Translations under genes and position numbers: made by a program
NCBI RefSeq assembly: GCF_005503355.1
Contig: NZ_SCMK01000014.1
Span: forward strand, 1-64,000
Reading direction: 5' to 3'
DNA length: 64,000 nucleotides
Source: Sphingomonas sp. 1F27F7B
Lineage (GTDB): Bacteria; Pseudomonadota; Alphaproteobacteria; Sphingomonadales; Sphingomonadaceae
Shown: positions 1 to 8,828 of the stretch, in pieces
Layout of the letters: every line of letters begins with the position of its first letter
How positions within the stretch are numbered: position 1 is the first letter of the stretch
The notes under the pieces: model-generated
Told to the model about the DNA's origin: nothing
What the model saw: only the letters and a program-made list of their open reading frames with translations
Databases searched by the model: none

Positions 1-49
1 GCGCGAGCCGCGCCATTTGCTCGTCCGTCAGCCAGTACAGGTTGCTCAC
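1..49 (-). CDS. IS5-family transposase, N-terminal end only
   Basis: Only the first 16 codons are inside the window; the rest lies beyond the left edge. The reading begins with a GTG codon at 49 and gives VSNLYWLTDEQMARLA, which matches the conserved opening of IS5-family (IS427-like) DDE transposases, normally M-S-N-L-x-W-L-T-D-E-Q-M. The enzyme would cut and join the ends of its own element. The terminal sequence of the element lies just upstream at 85-110, which fits a short IS with its transposase starting close to one end. Whether the gene is intact cannot be judged from here. Confidence 0.8.
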   Translation of the reverse strand, partial: MSNLYWLTDEQMARLA

Positions 50-110
50 AGTCAGTCTCCTTGCGGAGCCTGAATCAGATCGCACCTCTCACATCAATGG
101 GTCCTGACCC
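1..110 (-). mobile_element. IS5-family insertion sequence, one end
   Basis: The right-hand end of an insertion sequence. Read on the minus strand, the terminus starts GGGTCAGGACCCATTGATG at about 110 and continues to 85, which is typical of the IS427 branch of IS5. It is bordered by CTAG (110-113), a plausible 4-bp target duplication for this family. The other end is outside the window, so the duplication and the length cannot be confirmed. The insertion interrupts a GntR-like helix-turn-helix frame. Confidence 0.75.
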
Positions 111-287
111 TAGGCGCTCGCCGGTGAGACGATGCAGTGCGTCGCGAATGGGGGTGATGCTCGAAGCGATCTGCTCGCCGATCCGTGCGGGCTCGATCGG
201 GCTACCGGGCGGCAGTTCGTCTTCGGCCAGCATACGCTTGAGCTCGTGGTAGACCCGCTCGAAGGTGGCGCCGGGCGAAGTCGACAG
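111..287 (-). pseudogene. GntR-family HTH regulator fragment, truncated by IS
   Basis: A frame offset by +1 from the integrase 3' end encodes a winged-HTH start of GntR type: FERVYHELKRMLAEDELPPG, followed by an I-G-E-Q-I-A-S-S helix and TPIRDALHRLTGERL. The family pattern of a helix, L-x-P-G, then the recognition helix T-P-x-R-x-A-L is clear. The frame is open from 287, just after a TGA, but has no ATG, GTG or TTG before the domain, and it stops being GntR-like exactly where the insertion sequence begins. It overlaps the last 86 bases of the integrase frame. I read it as a regulator that lost its start to a deletion or frameshift and its ligand domain to the IS. The family call is firm; the history is inferred. 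Confidence 0.6.
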
Positions 288-1512
288 TCACCACCTTGCT
301 GTCTCCCGTCGGCTTGGCGCCATCGTCGCCCAGGCGAAGCTGGTCGAGATAGTCTGACCAATGCTGCATCATGCGCACGCGCTCCTCCCAATACTGGCCG
401 CGCGCATAGGCGCGTCGCACGCCGTTGTTCTCCATGTGGGCGAGCTGCCGTTCGATCGCGTCGGGGTTCCATAGTCCCATCTCGTTGAGCAGCGTCGCCG
501 CCATCGCCCGGAAGCCATGCGCGGTCATCTCGCTGCCGCTGTAACCCATCCGCCGGAGCGCGAAGGTGACGGTGTTCTCTGACATGGGGCGCTTCCAGGT
601 ATGAGAGGCCGGGAAGACATAGGGGCTGTGCCCGGTCAGCGGCCGAATCTCGTCGAGCAGGTCGAGCACCTGCCGCGACAGCGGCACCTGATGCGGCCAG
701 CGCATCTTCATCTTCTCTGCCGGGATCGACCACACCGCGCGCTCTAGGTCGAATTCGCTCCATTCGGCCCGGCGCAACTCCCCGGGGCGCACGAAGACGT
801 GCGGCGTCATCCGCAGCGCGAGCCTGGTGGTCGCGTATCCAGGGCAATCGTCGATGTCGCGAAGGAGCTTACCCACTTCCTTCGGCCGCGTGATCGCGGC
901 GAAGTGCTTGGTCTTGGGAACGATGATCGCGCCGCGCAGGTCGCGGGCGACATCAACCTTCGCTCGCCCCGTGGCGATGCCGTAGCGAAACACACGGCTG
1001 ATGACGCTGCGCATCCGTCGCGCGCTCTCATAGCGGCCGGTAGCCTCGATCTTGCGCAGCACAGCCAGCACTTCCTGCACCTCGATCTCGTGGAGCGGGA
1101 GATGGCCGAGAAACGGATAGACCTTCTCCAGCAGCCAGCGCACCTTGCTGAGCGTCACCTCGGCCCGCTCCTCGCGGGTGATCTTGACGAACCACTCCTC
1201 GGCGACGCCCTTGAAGGTGATGTTCTCGTCGATCTGAGCGCGGAGCTTCCTACGCTGCTTCTCGACAAAGGGATCGACGCCCTCGGCCACCATCTTTCGC
1301 GCGGAATCGCGCTTGTCGCGCGCCTCGGCGAGACTGACTTCCGGCCAGACGCCGAGGGCGAGCGCCCGTTGCTTGCCAAGGAATCGGTAGCTCAGGCGCC
1401 AGTATTTGGCGCCGTTGGGCATCACCAGGAGGTAGAGGGATCGACCGTCGCCGAGCTTGTAGGCCTTGGCCCGGGGCTGGGCGTTCCTGATCGCGAGTGC
1501 GGTAAGAGCCAT
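202..1512 (-). CDS. P4-type tyrosine integrase
   Basis: Site-specific recombinase of 436 residues that integrates and excises a genomic island. It starts MALTALAIRNAQPRAKAYKL, the DUF4102 arm-binding domain characteristic of P4/CP4-57 integrases, followed by a SAM-like core-binding domain (about 100-190) and the catalytic domain. Visible catalytic residues are Arg about 242 (RPGELRRAEW), His332-x-x-Arg335 (HGFRAMAA), His358 and the nucleophile Tyr about 369 (RRAYARGQY). ATG 1512 is preceded by GGAG. The gene lies 166 bp behind the 3' end of tRNA-Leu and in the same orientation, the usual arrangement for this family. The last 30 or so residues, after YLDQLRLGD, look atypical and overlap the GntR fragment, so the C-terminus may have been altered by a deletion. 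All catalytic residues are kept, so activity is plausible. Confidence 0.92.
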   Translation of the reverse strand: MALTALAIRNAQPRAKAYKLGDGRSLYLLVMPNGAKYWRLSYRFLGKQRALALGVWPEVSLAEARDKRDSARKMVAEGVDPFVEKQRRKLRAQIDENITFKGVAEEWFVKITREERAEVTLSKVRWLLEKVYPFLGHLPLHEIEVQEVLAVLRKIEATGRYESARRMRSVISRVFRYGIATGRAKVDVARDLRGAIIVPKTKHFAAITRPKEVGKLLRDIDDCPGYATTRLALRMTPHVFVRPGELRRAEWSEFDLERAVWSIPAEKMKMRWPHQVPLSRQVLDLLDEIRPLTGHSPYVFPASHTWKRPMSENTVTFALRRMGYSGSEMTAHGFRAMAATLLNEMGLWNPDAIERQLAHMENNGVRRAYARGQYWEERVRMMQHWSDYLDQLRLGDDGAKPTGDSKVVTVDFARRHLRAGLPRAQAYAGRRRTAAR

Positions 1513-1677
1513 GTTGGTATCTCCGTCCGAAAACGGGTGGATCCCGGGCCGAAATAGACCAACAAAAGCGTTGGTATCTCGGCGGACCCGCCCAAATCTC
1601 GTCGGAAAGATATTTGGAAAAAGGCTTTTAACCCAGCCACTTACGCGACGCTGATGGACGTCAATGGACCGGGAAAA
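1513..1677. other. Integrase leader with repeated TTGGTATCTC
   Basis: The stretch between the integrase start and the tRNA-Leu 3' end holds two copies of TTGGTATCTC, near 1513 and 1571. On the minus strand this reads as repeated GAGATACCAA, with one copy touching the integrase start. Repeats of this kind near island ends often serve as arm-type integrase or excisionase sites, but that role is inferred here. Confidence 0.35.
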
Positions 1678-1720
1678 TGGTGCCCAGAAGAGGACTCGAA
1701 CCTCCACGCCCTTGCGAGCG
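1678..1720. other. Putative attachment site at tRNA-Leu 3' end
   Basis: The 3' part of the tRNA-Leu gene (T-arm, acceptor stem and CCA) directly faces the P4-type integrase, so it is the expected crossover site. The element then extends to the left and out of the window. The partner repeat (a second copy of the tRNA 3' end) would lie at the far end and is not visible, so the exact core cannot be fixed. Confidence 0.5.
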
Positions 1721-1764
1721 CCAGCACCTGAAGCTGGTGCGTCTACCAATTCCGCCATCTGGGC
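1678..1764 (-). tRNA. tRNA-Leu (anticodon CAG)
   Basis: The minus strand folds as a class II tRNA: acceptor GCCCAGA/TCTGGGC, D-arm with GGAATTGGTAGACGC, anticodon stem CCAGC/GCTGG around loop TTCAGGT (anticodon CAG), a variable arm of leucine type, T-loop GGTTCGAGTCC and an encoded CCA at 1680-1678. It reads CUG codons, which are frequent in GC-rich genomes. It also appears to be the integration site of the adjacent integrase-bearing element. Confidence 0.97.
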
Positions 1765-2030
1765 ACGGGGTAGGCGAGCGCCTCTACGGGCGAGCCCCCC
1801 GGCTGTCAACCGCCCCGAATGCCATTTTGATCGCCAGGATCGATTTTTCGTCCAGTTGCACCGCCGGCCGCCCATCGCCGCGATCCACAGCCCCCTCCAG
1901 CCGGGCGAAACCCCGGGCGCGAAAGGGAAAATATCTCCACGCCATGCGCTCGAAGCACGCAGACGATGCCCGGGGCACTCCCCGCCAGCACCTGCCCGTT
2001 CGCAAGATCCGCCGATTTTCCGGAGAAGGA

Positions 2031-2106
2031 TGGTGCCGCCTACAGGACTCGAACCTGTGACCCCCGCATTACGAATGCGATGCTCTACCAGCTGAGCTAA
2101 GGCGGC
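2031..2106 (-). tRNA. tRNA-Thr (anticodon CGT)
   Basis: 76-nt tRNA on the minus strand with acceptor GCCGCC/GGCGGC, D-loop AGCTGGTAGAGC, anticodon stem TCGCA/TGCGG around loop TTCGTAA (anticodon CGT), T-loop GGTTCGAGTCC and encoded CCA. It reads ACG. It lies upstream of tRNA-Leu in the same direction, separated by 266 bp in which I see no gene. Confidence 0.97.
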
Positions 2107-2296
2107 CAACCAAGGGGCGCGGAGCCCCGAAGGAGCGGCGCGCTTACCAGCATGTTTCCTAGCTGACAAGCGTTGCGAAAGCCTTGCCGCGCACAAGCGA
2201 GGAAAAGCGCCGCCTTTACGCGTCGTTTACCACACAGCGTGCACAAGCCATTCTACGAATACAAAGGGGCGTACCCGCCCGAGTGGAGCATTTGGC

Positions 2297-3601
2297 ATGG
2301 ACATGGCGCGCGGCATCAACCACCCGCTCGACTCGAACCCGCAGGGCGAGGCGGACGAGGCCGTAAACGATCGCGAACTGGTGATCGGCACCGATGAGCG
2401 CCGCATGCACGTGCGCGCCTATAACCACTGGGTCTCGCTGCTCCGCGGCCGCGCCTATCCGTCGATCGAGGATCTCGATCCGGACAACATCATGGATTTC
2501 GGCGCGCACAGCGTGCTGCTCGATTTCTCCAAGGGCGTCGACGATCCCGCGATTCGCTTCCTCGGCCGCGCGCTGCGCGAGGAAACCGGGCTCGACACTT
2601 CGATCACCCATGTCGCCCAGGTGCCCAGCCGCTCGCTGCTGTCGCGCCTGACCGATCACTATCTCCAGATCATCGCGAATCGGGCGCCGATCGGCTTCGA
2701 GGCCGAGTTCGTCGGCACGCGCGGCCACAACACGCTCTATCGCGGCATCCTGATGCCCTTCTCGTCCGGCGCCGATTCGGAAGAGGACACGATCGATTTC
2801 ATCTACGGCGTGATCAACTGGAAGGAACTGGTCGACGCCGAGACTCAGGCCAAGCTCGAAGCCGAGGTGGAGGAATCGCGCCGCACCGCGCCGCGCAGCC
2901 TCGCCGCCGCGCCGGTCTGGGCCGATGGTCCGAGCGCCGGCTTCGACGCGCCGGCCGCCCCGGCCGAGCCCGCCGCGGAAGCCCCGGCCGTCGAATCGCC
3001 CCTCGCCGTCGATGCCAGCCTTGCCGACAAGCTGCTCCGCGCCCGCGAATCGGCCGCCGCCGCCCGCGCCTCGGACACGCGCAGCCGCTCGGCGCTCTAT
3101 CGCGCGCTTGCCCGCGCCTATGATTTCGCCCTCGCCGCCGATGACGACGCGCCTGGCTATGCCGCGCTGCTCGCCGATGCCGGGCTCACCGTGCAGGCCC
3201 GCGCGCCGATGACACCCGCCGTCAAGCTCGTCTTCGGCGCCGATTACGACAAGACCCGCATCACCGAATTCGCCGCCGTGCTCAGCCATGCCCGGCGCGT
3301 CGCGGTGCCGCAGGGCGGGCTCGACGCGTTCCTCGATGCGGCCGAGGGCGGCATCAAGGGCGTGGTGAAGGCCGAGCGTGCCCATCGCCGCCCGGCGCCC
3401 AGGCCGGATCTGTTCGCCCAGATCGCCGCCGAGCTGCGCAGCCGCCCGCCGCTCGCCCATGTCGACATCGCGCTCGACATCCCCGCGGACAACGAGTTCG
3501 TGGTGCTGCTCGCCCGCGCCGGCAAGCAGGGCCTCGACATCGTCGCCAGGGTCGAGGACAGCCCGCTCACCGAACGCGCCGTCCGCAAGGCCGCGGCCTG
3601 A
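2297..3601 (+). CDS. PAS-domain protein with unknown C-terminal half
   Basis: 434 residues. The N-terminal half (about 30-190) resembles the PAS_5 family of alphaproteobacteria: an acidic lead-in, then SLLRGRAYPSIEDLDPDNI, VLLDFSKGVDDPAIRFLGRA, a central LLSRLTDHYLQIIANRAPIG and a C-terminal IDFIYGVINWKEL strand. PAS domains bind small ligands or mediate dimer contacts. Residues about 190-250 are an Ala/Pro-rich linker and the rest is an Ala/Asp-rich region without a family I recognise. No signal peptide or membrane segment is seen, so it is probably cytoplasmic. It stands alone, with no kinase or cyclase domain fused or adjacent, so its signalling output is unknown. I chose the start MDMARG just upstream of the conserved part. 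Confidence 0.75.
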   Translation: MDMARGINHPLDSNPQGEADEAVNDRELVIGTDERRMHVRAYNHWVSLLRGRAYPSIEDLDPDNIMDFGAHSVLLDFSKGVDDPAIRFLGRALREETGLDTSITHVAQVPSRSLLSRLTDHYLQIIANRAPIGFEAEFVGTRGHNTLYRGILMPFSSGADSEEDTIDFIYGVINWKELVDAETQAKLEAEVEESRRTAPRSLAAAPVWADGPSAGFDAPAAPAEPAAEAPAVESPLAVDASLADKLLRARESAAAARASDTRSRSALYRALARAYDFALAADDDAPGYAALLADAGLTVQARAPMTPAVKLVFGADYDKTRITEFAAVLSHARRVAVPQGGLDAFLDAAEGGIKGVVKAERAHRRPAPRPDLFAQIAAELRSRPPLAHVDIALDIPADNEFVVLLARAGKQGLDIVARVEDSPLTERAVRKAAA

Positions 3602-3651
3602 ACCCTCTCGCCGCGGCGGGATATCGGCATCCAATAGTCCGAGCTTTGCGA

Positions 3652-3674
3652 CGCGCGAAGGCGCACTTTCGCGC
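3652..3674 (+). terminator. Hairpin after the PAS gene
   Basis: CGCGCGAAG and CTTTCGCGCG form a GC-rich hairpin about 50 bp after the PAS gene stop. No T-run follows, so termination is only a possibility. Confidence 0.35.
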
Positions 3675-3759
3675 GCCTTGCGACCTTTCTCGGCAAATGC
3701 GTAATTTTCTTGCGTGAGAGTCTTGAGCCGGTCACCGCGGAAGCGTAGGCGGTACTGCC

Positions 3760-6700
3760 ATGAAAAGCATGATGACGTCGCTGACGCAGGCGTTCGAGGC
3801 GCGGTTGCTCGAAGGGGCGCTGCCGGGAGAGTTGGAAGATTTCGGAGAGGCCGAGCGGGCCGAGGCGGCGAATTTCGTCGCGGAAGCCGCTGCCGTCCGC
3901 CCCCCCGATACCGCGAAGGTCGCGCTGGAGACCTTCCAGGGCGAGGAGAGCCGCCGGATGCGGCTCGCCGTCGTCAATGACGACATGCCCTTCCTCGTCG
4001 ATTCGATCTCGGGCGCGATCGCGACCTACAACATTGCCGTTTTCCGCATCATCCACCCCGTCATCGCCGTGAAGCGGGACAAGGCCGGCAAGCTCGAATC
4101 GATCGGCGCCGGCAAGCGCGAATCGATGATCTACATCGAAATGGAGCGCGCCGACGCGCGCACCCGGCGCAGCCTGGTCGCCGAGCTTGAGCGCACTCTC
4201 GCCCAGGTCCGCGACGCCGTGAACGACTGGCGCGCGCTGCAGAGCGCGGTCGGCTCGGACGCCGCCACCGTGGGCTCGCGCGAAGGCGCCAAGCTGCTCC
4301 GCTGGTTCCAGGAAGGCGCGATGACGCTGCTGGGCCACGAGACCTGGCGCACCGACGGCAGCGTCTCCGACAAGCTCGGCCTCACCCGCTACGAGCTCGA
4401 CACCCCGATCCTCGCCGAAGCCTCGCGCAAGGCAGCGGTCGACTATTTCCGCAAGGGCGGCGAGGCGCCGCTGCTGCTGAAGTCCAACTCGATCTCGCCG
4501 GTCCATCGCCGCGTGCCGCTCGACATCGTGGCGGTGCCGATCTTCACCGGCAGCGAAGTGACCGGCCTGTCGATTCACGCGGGCCTGTGGACCAGCGCCG
4601 CGCTGTTCGCCAATCCGGACGAAGTGCCGGTGCTCCGCGCGCGGCTGGAGGGGCTGGAGCGCAAGTTCGGCTTCGATCCCAAAGGCCATACCGGCAAGGC
4701 GATGCAGCATGCGCTCACGGCGCTGCCGCACGACCTGACCACTGCCTTCGATGCCGATTCGCTCGAGCATCTCGTGCTCACCACGATGTCCGTCGCCGAT
4801 CGGCCGCGCTCCAAGCTGGTGCTGGTGAAGAGCCTTCTCGGCCGGCATCTGTTCGCATTCGTCTGGCTGCCGCGCGACGAAGTCACCACCACGCGCCGCG
4901 AGGCAGTGGGCGAGCTGCTCGCCGAAGCGGCCAACGCCAAGATCATCAACTGGTCGATCGCGCTCGAGGACGGCGAAGTCGCGCTGCTGCGCTACACGCT
5001 CGATCTGCGCGCGGGCGGCACGATGCCGGATGCCGAGGCGCTCGACAACCAGCTCGAGCGGATGATGCGCGGCTGGGTGCCGGCGGTGGAAGCGGCGCTG
5101 ATGGAGGATACCGGGCCGACGGGCGCTACCCGCCTGGCGCTGCGCTATGCCCATGCCTTTCCGCCGGCCTATCGCACCACCTCGACGCCCGAGGAAGCGG
5201 CCCGCGACATCCTGCACCTGGCCCGGCTCGACAATCCGGGCGATCGCTCGGTGCGGATCACGCCGATCGACGGCAAGGCCGGCGAATATCGGGTGAAGCT
5301 CTATGCCCAGGGCGGCGCGCTGGCGCTGTCCGACGCGGTGCCCGCCTTCGAGAATTTCGGCTTCCGCGTGATCGAGGAAGTGCCGACCGCGCTGACCGGC
5401 GGCGCCTTCGTCCATGATTTCGCCGTCTCGGCCACGGGGCTGAAGGGCGATGCCGCGGTTATCGAGGAAGCGCTCGCCGCCGTGCTCGAGGGCAATGCCG
5501 AGAATGACAGCTTCAACCGGCTGATCGTCGAGAGCGGCATGAAGCCGGCATCGGTGGTGCTGTTCCGCGCCTGGTTCCGCTATCTCCGCCAGACCGGCAT
5601 GAACTATGGCATGGCCACGGTTGTCGACGCGCTGCGCCGCGCGCCGGGCGTCGCCAATGCGCTGATCGAGCGCTTCGATGCCGCGCACAACCCGGCCCGC
5701 ACCGGCGACGATGCCGCGATCGACGCTGCCGCCGCCGCGATCGAGGCCGGCCTGGCCCAGGTCCAGGCGATCGACGACGACCGCATCCTGCGCACCATCC
5801 GCGGCGTCGTGCTCGCGACGCTGCGCACCAACGCCTATGCGCCCGCCGCCAGGGAGGCGCTGGCGTTCAAGCTCGATTCGGCCAAGGTGCCGGGCTTGCC
5901 CCAACCGCTCCCCTGGCGCGAGATCTGGGTCTACAGCCCGCGCGTCGAGGGCATCCATCTGCGCGCCGGCCCGGTCGCGCGCGGCGGCCTGCGCTGGTCC
6001 GACCGGCGCGACGATTTCCGCACCGAGATCCTGGGCCTGATGAAGGCGCAGCGCGTGAAGAACGCCGTGATCGTGCCGACGGGCGCCAAGGGCGGCTTCT
6101 ATCCCAAGCAGCTCCCCTCCCCCGCCACCGATCGCGACGCCTGGTTCGCCGAAGGCACCGAGAGCTACCGCATCTTCATCCGCACGCTGCTGTCGATCAC
6201 CGACAACATCGTGTCGGGCGCGGTCGTCCATCCGGAGGGCGTGCGCATCCTGGACGGCGAGGACCCCTATTTCGTCGTCGCCGCCGACAAGGGCACCGCG
6301 ACTTTCTCCGACGTCGCCAACGCGATCGCGACCGAGCGCAACTTCTGGCTGGGCGACGCCTTCGCGTCCGGCGGTTCGCACGGCTATGACCACAAGGCGA
6401 TGGGCATCACCGCCAAGGGCGCCTGGGTCTCGGTCCGCCGCCACTTCCTGGAAATGGGCACCGACATCCAGTCCGAGCCGGTCACCGTGGCGGGCTGCGG
6501 CGACATGTCGGGCGACGTGTTCGGCAACGGCATGCTGCTGTCGAAGGCGATCAAGCTGGTCGCCGCGTTCGACCATCGCCACATCTTCCTCGATCCCGAT
6601 CCCGATCCCGCCAGGAGCTGGGACGAGCGCGCCCGCATGTTCGCGCTGCCGCGCTCCAGCTGGGCGGACTATAATCCGGCACTGATCTCCAAGGGCGGCG

Positions 6701-8358
6701 GCGTGTTCCCGCGCACCGAGAAGTCGATCCCGCTCAGCCCGGAAATCCAGGCGCTGCTCGGCCTCGACGTGAAGGAGATCGACCCGGTCTCGCTGATCTC
6801 GGCGATCCTCAGGGCCCAGGTCGGGCTGCTCTGGTTCGGCGGCATCGGCACCTACATCAAGGCCGCGTCCGAAAGTAACGGCGAAGTCGGCGACCCGGCG
6901 AACGACCGGCTGCGCGTCAATGCCGAGCAGCTGCGCTGCAAGGCAGTGGGCGAAGGCGCGAACCTGGGCGTCACCCAGGCGGCGCGCATCGCCTTCGCGT
7001 CGCTGGGCGGCCGCATCAACACCGACTTCATCGACAATTCGGCCGGCGTCGACTGCTCGGACAATGAGGTCAACATCAAGATCGCGCTCAACCGCGAGAT
7101 GATCGAAGGGCGCCTCGCCTTCGAAGACCGCAACACGCTGCTCGCCGCGATGACCGACGACGTTGCGCATCTGGTGCTCGAGGACAACCGACTCCAGACG
7201 CTCGCGCTCTCCTTCATGGAGAATGACGGCTATGTCGCGCTGCCCAGCTATGTCCGGGTGATCGAGATCCTCGAAGGCTCGGGCCGGCTCGACCGCGCGG
7301 TCGAAGGCCTTGGCAGCAACGAGGAACTGCTCCGCCGCGCGCAGGACAAGAATGGCCTCACCCGGCCGGAACTCGCCGTGCTGCTCGCCTCGACCAAGCT
7401 CGCGCTGCAGGATGCGATCGAACATACCGGGCTCGGCCAGGATCCGGCGCTGGAAGGCGATCTGCACCATGCGTTCCCCAAGGCGATGCAGGCGAAGTTC
7501 GGCAAGGCGATCGACGAGCATCGCCTGCGCGGCGAGATCGTCGCCACCAAGCTGGCCAACCGCGTGATCAACCGGCTGGGCGTGCTCCACCCCTTCGAGC
7601 TCGCCGAGGAGGAAGGGTCGGCGATGGCCGATATCGCCGCGATGTTCGTCGTCGCCGAGCGGCTCTTCTGCCTGCCCGCGCTGTGGGAAGCGGTGGAAAC
7701 CGCCGCGATCTCCGAAGGCGCGCGCATCGCGCTGCTCGACGAGATGGCGGTGGCGGTGCGCGGCCAGGTCGCCGACCTGCTGCGCGTCTCGCCGCCGGGC
7801 GCCAGCCCCGCCGAAGTGATCGAGCGCCTCAAGCCCGGCATCGACGCGCTCGACAAGGCCGCCAAGGGCCTGCTGCTCGACGAGGTCAAGGCCCAGTCGA
7901 ACCGCATCTCCACTCGCCTCGAGGCCGCCGGCGCGCCGAGCGAGCTGGTCGCCAGGGTGGTCAAGCTGTTCGAGCTGGACGGCGCCGTCGGCCTCGCCGA
8001 TCTCGGCGTTCGCCTGGGCATCGAAGTGACGCCGCTCACGCGCGCCTTCACTTCGCTCGGCCAGGCGCTCGGGCTCGACTGGGCCCAGTCGACCGCCGCG
8101 CGCATCACCACCGGCGATGTGTGGGAGCGCCTGCTGATCGCCGGCCTCGCCCGCGACTTCCAGCAGATCCGCCTAGACTTCCTGAGCCGTGGCCAGGCCG
8201 CGGACCCCCAGGGTGCGGTGGATGCGTGGCTTGGCGTCAATGCCGCCCGGGTCGAGCAGTTCACGGCCCTGGTTCGCCGCGCTCGCCAGGCTGCGGTGCC
8301 CAATGCCGCGATGCTCGCGCAGATCGCCGGCCAGGCGCGCGTGCTTCTCGCCCGCTAA
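3760..8358 (+). CDS. NAD-specific glutamate dehydrogenase, large type
   Basis: Catalyses oxidative deamination of glutamate to 2-oxoglutarate with NAD, mainly a catabolic reaction. At 1,532 residues it belongs to the 180-kDa class (GdhB of Pseudomonas, GdhZ of Caulobacter). These enzymes have a long N-terminal region with ACT-like regulatory modules (about 1-700), a catalytic core and a C-terminal extension. The core is marked by VARGGLRWSDRRDDFRTEIL (about 735-755), GAKGGFYPKQLPSP (about 777-790) and VAGCGDMSGDVFGNGMLLSK in the nucleotide-binding part. Start ATG 3760 follows a 158-bp intergenic region, and the gene forms its own unit closed by a strong hairpin at 8364. A long open frame on the opposite strand is a composition artefact. 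Identification is very secure. Confidence 0.97.
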   Translation: MKSMMTSLTQAFEARLLEGALPGELEDFGEAERAEAANFVAEAAAVRPPDTAKVALETFQGEESRRMRLAVVNDDMPFLVDSISGAIATYNIAVFRIIHPVIAVKRDKAGKLESIGAGKRESMIYIEMERADARTRRSLVAELERTLAQVRDAVNDWRALQSAVGSDAATVGSREGAKLLRWFQEGAMTLLGHETWRTDGSVSDKLGLTRYELDTPILAEASRKAAVDYFRKGGEAPLLLKSNSISPVHRRVPLDIVAVPIFTGSEVTGLSIHAGLWTSAALFANPDEVPVLRARLEGLERKFGFDPKGHTGKAMQHALTALPHDLTTAFDADSLEHLVLTTMSVADRPRSKLVLVKSLLGRHLFAFVWLPRDEVTTTRREAVGELLAEAANAKIINWSIALEDGEVALLRYTLDLRAGGTMPDAEALDNQLERMMRGWVPAVEAALMEDTGPTGATRLALRYAHAFPPAYRTTSTPEEAARDILHLARLDNPGDRSVRITPIDGKAGEYRVKLYAQGGALALSDAVPAFENFGFRVIEEVPTALTGGAFVHDFAVSATGLKGDAAVIEEALAAVLEGNAENDSFNRLIVESGMKPASVVLFRAWFRYLRQTGMNYGMATVVDALRRAPGVANALIERFDAAHNPARTGDDAAIDAAAAAIEAGLAQVQAIDDDRILRTIRGVVLATLRTNAYAPAAREALAFKLDSAKVPGLPQPLPWREIWVYSPRVEGIHLRAGPVARGGLRWSDRRDDFRTEILGLMKAQRVKNAVIVPTGAKGGFYPKQLPSPATDRDAWFAEGTESYRIFIRTLLSITDNIVSGAVVHPEGVRILDGEDPYFVVAADKGTATFSDVANAIATERNFWLGDAFASGGSHGYDHKAMGITAKGAWVSVRRHFLEMGTDIQSEPVTVAGCGDMSGDVFGNGMLLSKAIKLVAAFDHRHIFLDPDPDPARSWDERARMFALPRSSWADYNPALISKGGGVFPRTEKSIPLSPEIQALLGLDVKEIDPVSLISAILRAQVGLLWFGGIGTYIKAASESNGEVGDPANDRLRVNAEQLRCKAVGEGANLGVTQAARIAFASLGGRINTDFIDNSAGVDCSDNEVNIKIALNREMIEGRLAFEDRNTLLAAMTDDVAHLVLEDNRLQTLALSFMENDGYVALPSYVRVIEILEGSGRLDRAVEGLGSNEELLRRAQDKNGLTRPELAVLLASTKLALQDAIEHTGLGQDPALEGDLHHAFPKAMQAKFGKAIDEHRLRGEIVATKLANRVINRLGVLHPFELAEEEGSAMADIAAMFVVAERLFCLPALWEAVETAAISEGARIALLDEMAVAVRGQVADLLRVSPPGASPAEVIERLKPGIDALDKAAKGLLLDEVKAQSNRISTRLEAAGAPSELVARVVKLFELDGAVGLADLGVRLGIEVTPLTRAFTSLGQALGLDWAQSTAARITTGDVWERLLIAGLARDFQQIRLDFLSRGQAADPQGAVDAWLGVNAARVEQFTALVRRARQAAVPNAAMLAQIAGQARVLLAR

Positions 8359-8363
8359 AGGAA

Positions 8364-8396
8364 AGCCCGGCCGGTCCGCCCTGGACCGGCCGGGCT
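8364..8396 (+). terminator. Strong hairpin terminator after glutamate dehydrogenase
   Basis: A perfect 14-bp stem, AGCCCGGCCGGTCC against GGACCGGCCGGGCT, with loop GCCCT, five bases after the stop codon. It lies between two convergent genes and could terminate in both directions. No long T-run is present. Confidence 0.75.
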
Positions 8397-8422
8397 CCCA
8401 TGCCCCCGGGGTCAAGCCGTCA

Positions 8423-8545
8423 TCAGGCTTCGGAGTCGGCCCGTGCCGCCGGTGGCGTACTCCGCAGGATGAGGTACATGCCGCCCAGGCAGGCCGAAAC
8501 CCCGACTACGCACACCACCGCCAGACCGATATAAAGTGCCGACAT
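8423..8545 (-). CDS. Very small membrane protein, unknown function
   Basis: A 40-residue protein reading MSALYIGLAVVCVVGVSACL and then GGMYLILRSTPPAARADSEA. One hydrophobic segment covers about residues 4-27, with glycines that could support helix packing, followed by a short polar tail. GGGAGG lies 6-7 bases before ATG 8545, a convincing ribosome site, which is why I call it a gene despite its size. It is convergent with glutamate dehydrogenase, with the hairpin between them. No function is assigned. Confidence 0.6.
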   Translation of the reverse strand: MSALYIGLAVVCVVGVSACLGGMYLILRSTPPAARADSEA

Positions 8546-8747
8546 CCAGTCCTCCCAAGTCTTATCCGGAAGGAAGCTGCGTAATTTCCTGGAAGTCGGC
8601 AAGAAACATTCGTCGCTGCACTGCGGCGCATCTTTGCTGCGCATGCGAGAGAATGGATGAGGATCGGCGAGGAAAGGACGCAAATCGTCATGCTGAACTT
8701 GTCTGACGACTATTCCACCCCTCTCATCCCCCTGCCATCCCACTCTC

Positions 8748-8828
8748 GTCATCCCCGCGCAGGCGGGGGTCCAGAGTCAGGGGCGATACAGCAGAGAGAC
8801 ACTGGGTCCCCGCCTGCGCGGGGATGAC
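8748..8828. repeat. Palindromic repeat, GTCATCCCCGC family
   Basis: Outer arms GTCATCCCCGCGCAGGCGGG and its complement at the right end enclose a short variable centre. The same arms recur at 29991, 34095, 48862 and 59876, with half copies at 20766 and 28963. The element is always intergenic, as expected of a REP-like element. No associated REP transposase is in the window. Confidence 0.85.

Noticed and set aside
3244..7590. 1,448-codon open frame on the minus strand
   Set aside because: It is an antisense shadow of glutamate dehydrogenase; repeated Arg/Gly/His/Asp-rich composition and no family motifs, as expected from the GC-rich third positions of the true gene.
8748..8828. Possible CRISPR or small RNA at the palindromic repeats
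   Set aside because: Copies are single, far apart and palindromic; there is no array of direct repeats with spacers and no cas gene.
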